The translations under genes and the position numbers were made by a program. From an uncultured Chloroflexota bacterium (GTDB lineage Bacteria; Chloroflexota; Dehalococcoidia; SM23-28-2; RBG-16-64-32), in NCBI GenBank assembly GCA_913056415.1, contig CAJXNA010000049.1, forward strand, positions 1-10,779: 10,779 nucleotides of DNA. Direction: 5' to 3'. Positions 7,288 through 10,779 of this stretch are shown here, in pieces; position 1 is the stretch's first letter; the number at the start of each line of letters is the position of its first letter. Below the pieces are notes generated by a model, which saw only the letters and a list, made by a program, of their open reading frames with translations, made no database searches and was not told the DNA's origin.

Positions 7288-8699
7288 GCCTTGAACCGCC
7301 AGCGCCCCAGGACGTAGTCGTAGTTGGGGCGTCCGGCGACCTATCGCGCCGCAAGCTCCTTCCCGCCCTCTATAACCTTGCGGCGGCTGACCTGCTGCCC
7401 AGTCGAGGGAGCATCATCGGCCTCGCCCCCAGCGACCTAGACGATGAACGCTTCCGGGAGTTCGCCAGAGGATCGATAGAGGAGTTCTCCCGCACCGGCT
7501 TTGACCAGAAGCGATGGGCCGGGCTCTCGTCCCGGCTGACGTTCGTTCGCCTGGATGAAGACGGTTATCAACGCCTGGCACAGCGCGTCCGCGAAAGTGA
7601 GCGGCTCATCTACCTGGCGGTGCCGCCCTCGGCGGTGCCGGAGATCGTCCGTAACCTCGGCGCCGCCGGGCTGGCTTCGGGCACGCGCCTCGTCGTAGAG
7701 AAACCGTTCGGGAGAGACCTGGCCTCAGCGAAAGAGCTCAACAGCACCATCCACGATATCTTCGACGAGTCTCAGGTGTTCCGAATCGATCACTACCTGG
7801 GCAAGGAGACCGTCCAGAACATACTCGTGTTCAGGTTCGGCAACGCTGTGTTCGAGCGGGTCTGGAATCGCGATGCGATCGACCACATGCAGATCACGGT
7901 GGCGGAGTCGATCGGAGTCGAGGGACGCGGTGCCTTCTACGAGGAGGCGGGCGCCCTCCGCGACATCGTTCAGAACCACGTCTTTCAGGTGCTCAGTCTC
8001 CTTGCGATGGAGCCACCGGTGTCGCTGGCGCCGGAGGCGATTCGGGATGAGAAGGCGAAGGTGTTCAGCGCGATGCGCCAGCTCGATCCCGCCACAACTG
8101 TCCGGGGCCAGTACACCGCCGGCACCATAGATGGAGAGGCGGTGCCCGGCTATCGAGAGGAGCCAAGGGTCGCACCAGACTCGGCGACGGAGACGTTCTT
8201 CGCCGCGCGGGTGGAGATCGACTCCTGGCGCTGGGCGGGGGTGCCGTTCTACCTGCGCACTGGAAAGCGGCTTCCGCAGCGGGCGACTGAGGTCTCGGTC
8301 GTGTTCCGGGACGTGCCGCTGTGCTTCTTCGAGGGGACCGGCGTACAGGAGCTTGAGCCCAATCACTTGGTGCTGCGCATCCAACCCGAGGAGGGGATCA
8401 ACTTCAGCTTTGTCGCCAAACAGCCGGGGCCGCAGGTGATCACTCAGCCGGTGAGCATGGACTTCTCCTACCGCGACTCGTTCATGACCGAGCCGGCGGA
8501 GGCGTACGAGCGTCTCCTTCACGACGCGATGGACGGTGACCATACCCTGTTCGCGCGGGAGGACAGCGTTGAGCGGGGGTGGATGATAGTGCAGCCGGCG
8601 CTGGAGAATCCCGCGCCGGTCTGCACGTATTCGGCCGGCAGTTGGGGACCGTCCGAAGCGGACGAGCTTATCGCGCCACGAACCTGGCACCTCCGTTGA
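7284..8699 (+). CDS. zwf: Glucose-6-phosphate 1-dehydrogenase
   Basis: Catalyses the first oxidative step of the pentose phosphate pathway, glucose 6-phosphate to 6-phosphogluconolactone, reducing NADP+ or NAD+. The protein has 471 residues, near the family norm of about 480-500. Motifs are the coenzyme-binding GASGDLSRRKLLPALYNL near the start (15-32), VVEKPFGRDL (137-146), the substrate site RIDHYLGKETVQN (167-179, with His170 and Lys174), the likely catalytic base His232 in VQNHVFQ, and YLRTGKRLPQR (323-333). The C-terminus is intact (WGPSEADELIAPRTWHLR). The frame extends upstream of 7284, but the ATG there overlaps the gnd remnant stop (ATGA) and puts the nucleotide-binding motif at the usual position, so this start is chosen. 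No good ribosome site precedes it; translation probably depends on coupling with the remnant frame. Its usual partners, lactonase and intact gnd, are not in the window. Confidence 0.96.
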   Translation: MSLEPPAPQDVVVVGASGDLSRRKLLPALYNLAAADLLPSRGSIIGLAPSDLDDERFREFARGSIEEFSRTGFDQKRWAGLSSRLTFVRLDEDGYQRLAQRVRESERLIYLAVPPSAVPEIVRNLGAAGLASGTRLVVEKPFGRDLASAKELNSTIHDIFDESQVFRIDHYLGKETVQNILVFRFGNAVFERVWNRDAIDHMQITVAESIGVEGRGAFYEEAGALRDIVQNHVFQVLSLLAMEPPVSLAPEAIRDEKAKVFSAMRQLDPATTVRGQYTAGTIDGEAVPGYREEPRVAPDSATETFFAARVEIDSWRWAGVPFYLRTGKRLPQRATEVSVVFRDVPLCFFEGTGVQELEPNHLVLRIQPEEGINFSFVAKQPGPQVITQPVSMDFSYRDSFMTEPAEAYERLLHDAMDGDHTLFAREDSVERGWMIVQPALENPAPVCTYSAGSWGPSEADELIAPRTWHLR

Positions 8700-8726
8700 G
8701 GAAGGAAGGCAGGCGTAGATTGAGAC

Positions 8727-10619
8727 ATGACTAACAGAGGTACCTATCCCCCGATCTCCGACTACGGGCTGATCAGCGACATGCACTCCTGCGCCCTCGT
8801 CTCGAAAACGGGCTCCATCGACTGGTGCTGCTTTCCCCGGTTCGATAGCCCCGCGGTGTTCAGCCGCATCCTTGACTGGGGGAAAGGCGGCTATTTCCAG
8901 GTCGCGCCTGAAGAGGTCAGATCGGTGAGTCGGCGTTACCTGCCGAATACAAACATCTTGGAGACGACGTTTGAAACCGTCACCGGGGTAGCGAAACTGA
9001 CCGATTTCATGCCCACCCACCCGCATCCCGCGCCGAGCGAACCGGTGGAGAGCGGCGCCCGCCGCCGGCAGGTGGCCCGGATCATGGAGTGCGTGAGCGG
9101 AACTGTCCGGTTCACGGTGGAGTGTCGCCCCCGCTTTGAGTACGGAACGATCGTCCCCCACGCCGTGCTTCATGGTGACCACGCCGGCTTCGCGCACGGC
9201 GGCGTGGACGCTCTCTCCTTCTCCTGCTCGGCGCCCATTCAGGAGGCCGACGGCGGCTTCCGGGCGGAGGGGCTGCTGAGGTCCGGGGAGAAGCTGAGCG
9301 CGGTCGTCACCCATCGACCCCGCTTCCCAGCTGGAAGCAGACCGTTCACGTCTCACGATTTTGACGTCTTCGATCACCGCAAGATCGGTCAACGCTTAGA
9401 GGAGACGAAGCGGTTCTGGGAGAACTGGGCCTCGCTCTGCACGTACGACGGCGAGTACCGCGACGAGGTCCTCCGCTCCGCCCTTACGCTCAAGGCGCTG
9501 ACCTACGCGCCCTCCGGCGCCTTCGTAGCGGCGGCGACGACATCTCTGCCTGAGGCGGTCGGCGGCTCCCGCAACTGGGACTACCGCTTCACCTGGATCA
9601 GGGACGCGTCGTTCGCTCTGTACGCCCTGTTCATCATCGGCTACACGGCGGAGGCGCGTGCCTTCAAGGACTGGCTGGAGTGGAGCACCGTGGGGCGCGC
9701 CCGGGATCTCCAGCTCATGTACGGCCTGGGAGGCGAGCGGCGGCTGACAGAGACGGAGCTGCCGGAGTTGGACGGTTACCGTAGCTCGCGTCCCGTGCGC
9801 ATCGGAAACGCTGCCTACTCCCAGTTTCAGCTGGACATTTACGGTGAACTGCTGGACTCGGCACATCTGTACCGCAAGTTCGGCGGGGAGATAGACGAGG
9901 AGTATTGGGAGTACCTCCAGAGGGTCGTCGCCTTCGTGATCGACCACTGGCAGGAGCCGGACGATGGGATCTGGGAGGTTCGCGGCGGACGACAGCACTT
10001 CGTCTCTTCCAAGGCCTGGTGCTGGGTGGCCTTGGACAGGGCGATAAAGGCCGCCCGCGCCCTCGGCCTCCCTGGAGACGTGGAACGCTGGCGAAAGGTC
10101 AGGGCGGAGATCAAAGAGGACGTTCTGGCGAACGGCTACGACGCCGAGCGAGGGGCGTTCGTGCAGGCCTACGGCAGCAAGAAGCTCGACGCCAGCAACC
10201 TTCTTCTGCCCCTGGTGGGCTTCGTGCGTGTCGACGACCCCCGGATGCGCGCCACCATCGAGGCGATCGAGCGCGAGCTGACATCGCCAGAGGGTTTCGT
10301 GTTCCGCTACGAACACGACGACGATGACGCCGCGGGCCGCGAGGGCACGTTCTCGATCTGCACGTACTGGCTCGCCGACAACCTCATCGCCCGAGGCGAA
10401 CTCCAACGGGCGCACGCCCTGTTCGACAAGTTGCGGGAAAGCGCCAACGACCTCGGGCTCTTCAGCGAGGAGACGGATCCAGAGACCGGCGCGATGCTGG
10501 GCAACTTCCCGCAGGCCTTCACTCACCTAGCTTTCATCAACACGGCGGTCCAGCTTCACGAGGCGGAAGAGCACCAGAAGGGTGCTCAGGGGGGCGAGGC
10601 TGGGAAGAGCACGACATGA
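8727..10619 (+). CDS. GH15-family glycoside hydrolase (glucoamylase / trehalase-like)
   Basis: A 630-residue enzyme of the bacterial GH15 group, which contains glucoamylases, glucodextranases and trehalases releasing glucose from alpha-glucans or trehalose. The N-terminal beta-sandwich domain begins PPISDYGLISDMHSCALV and includes GSIDWCCFPRFDSPAVF (29-45). The catalytic (alpha/alpha) barrel includes AATTSLPEAVGG, RNWDYRFTWIRDASF (282-296), the probable general acid Glu417 in DDGIWEVRG, and the C-terminal catalytic region LFSEETDPETGAMLGNFPQAF (Glu581/Glu582). No signal peptide is visible, so it is probably cytoplasmic and may act on stored glycogen fragments or trehalose. The start is fixed by an in-frame stop just upstream at 8721-8723. 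The 27-bp gap after zwf has only a distant purine run (8701-8708), the weakest junction in the cluster. The stop overlaps the next gene (ATGA). Which sugar it cleaves cannot be decided from motifs. Confidence 0.9.
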   Translation: MTNRGTYPPISDYGLISDMHSCALVSKTGSIDWCCFPRFDSPAVFSRILDWGKGGYFQVAPEEVRSVSRRYLPNTNILETTFETVTGVAKLTDFMPTHPHPAPSEPVESGARRRQVARIMECVSGTVRFTVECRPRFEYGTIVPHAVLHGDHAGFAHGGVDALSFSCSAPIQEADGGFRAEGLLRSGEKLSAVVTHRPRFPAGSRPFTSHDFDVFDHRKIGQRLEETKRFWENWASLCTYDGEYRDEVLRSALTLKALTYAPSGAFVAAATTSLPEAVGGSRNWDYRFTWIRDASFALYALFIIGYTAEARAFKDWLEWSTVGRARDLQLMYGLGGERRLTETELPELDGYRSSRPVRIGNAAYSQFQLDIYGELLDSAHLYRKFGGEIDEEYWEYLQRVVAFVIDHWQEPDDGIWEVRGGRQHFVSSKAWCWVALDRAIKAARALGLPGDVERWRKVRAEIKEDVLANGYDAERGAFVQAYGSKKLDASNLLLPLVGFVRVDDPRMRATIEAIERELTSPEGFVFRYEHDDDDAAGREGTFSICTYWLADNLIARGELQRAHALFDKLRESANDLGLFSEETDPETGAMLGNFPQAFTHLAFINTAVQLHEAEEHQKGAQGGEAGKSTT

Positions 10620-10779
10620 AGGCCATCGTCGTGACCCCCATGCAGCCGGGCAGCGGACGGCTGGCGGAGGTGCCCGACCCGCAGCTCCGGGAGGGCGAGG
10701 TGCTGGTTCGGGTTCACGAAGTTGGGCTGGACGGGACGGACGACGAGATCCTGCAGGGCCAGTACGGCGAGGCGCCACC
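10616..10779 (+). CDS. Zinc-dependent glucose 1-dehydrogenase-like protein (3' end missing)
   Basis: The first 54 codons of a medium-chain dehydrogenase cut by the window end. The sequence begins MKAIVVTP, followed by PDPQLREGEVLVRVHEVGL (21-38), then DGTDDEILQGQYGEAP, which closely resembles microbial glucose 1-dehydrogenases (GTDxEIxxGxYGxAP). Such enzymes oxidise glucose to gluconolactone with NAD(P)+. At the position of the usual catalytic-zinc cysteine (GxCGTD) there is Asp39; the Haloferax mediterranei glucose dehydrogenase also uses an aspartate (Asp38) there. The ATG lies in the stop of the GH15 gene (ATGA). The pairing makes sense: the hydrolase frees glucose and this enzyme would oxidise it. 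Other sugar or polyol dehydrogenases of this family remain possible because only about 15% of the protein is visible. Confidence 0.8.
   Translation, partial: MKAIVVTPMQPGSGRLAEVPDPQLREGEVLVRVHEVGLDGTDDEILQGQYGEAP

Noticed and set aside
7725..9392. A 555-codon open frame on the complementary strand across zwf and the GH15 gene
   Set aside because: It is antisense to two well-supported genes, its translation shows no recognisable domain, and long antisense frames are expected from GC-rich third codon positions.
10310..10330. GACGAC-rich run encoding four aspartates in the GH15 protein, considered as a repeat
   Set aside because: It is too short and imperfect to be a meaningful repeat; it is probably a surface loop.

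Overview
The window is a single, densely packed plus-strand gene cluster for central sugar metabolism in a GC-rich bacterium. No RNA gene, mobile element, CRISPR array or long intergenic region was seen; the largest gap is 65 bp. The fused transaldolase/glucose-6-phosphate isomerase, the Thermus-like class II aldolase and a glucose dehydrogenase start resembling haloarchaeal enzymes suggest an environmental, possibly thermophilic lineage such as Chloroflexota or a deep-branching actinobacterium. This placement rests on remembered family resemblance only and is tentative.

Layout: 3' part of a HAD-family phosphatase (2-424); class II fructose-bisphosphate aldolase (414-1334); a rhodanese-CBS protein interrupted by one in-frame TGA (1400-2113); transketolase (2110-4152); ribose-5-phosphate isomerase B (4149-4598); fused Tal-Pgi (4595-7195); a 29-codon remnant of 6-phosphogluconate dehydrogenase (7198-7287); glucose-6-phosphate dehydrogenase (7284-8699); a GH15 glucoamylase/trehalase-like hydrolase (8727-10619); and the first 54 codons of a zinc-dependent glucose dehydrogenase-like protein (10616-end). 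Most neighbours overlap by 4 to 11 bases, so translation is probably coupled along a long operon.

Together the genes cover most of the oxidative and non-oxidative pentose phosphate pathway, with links to glycolysis (aldolase, Pgi) and to supply of glucose from alpha-glucans or trehalose (GH15). Glucose could then be oxidised directly (glucose dehydrogenase). 6-Phosphogluconolactonase and ribulose-5-phosphate epimerase are not in the window, and the 6-phosphogluconate dehydrogenase gene survives only as a fragment.

Two places deserve attention. First, the TGA at 1601-1603 falls where related rhodanese domains, as I remember them, carry a second conserved cysteine (C-x4-C). The frame stays open for 169 further codons, and a hairpin with a loop 20 nt downstream resembles a bacterial SECIS element. 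This may be an undescribed selenoprotein, although a nonsense mutation or sequence error is not excluded. Second, the gnd remnant looks like a clean in-frame internal deletion that kept a strong ribosome binding site and the ATGA junction with zwf.
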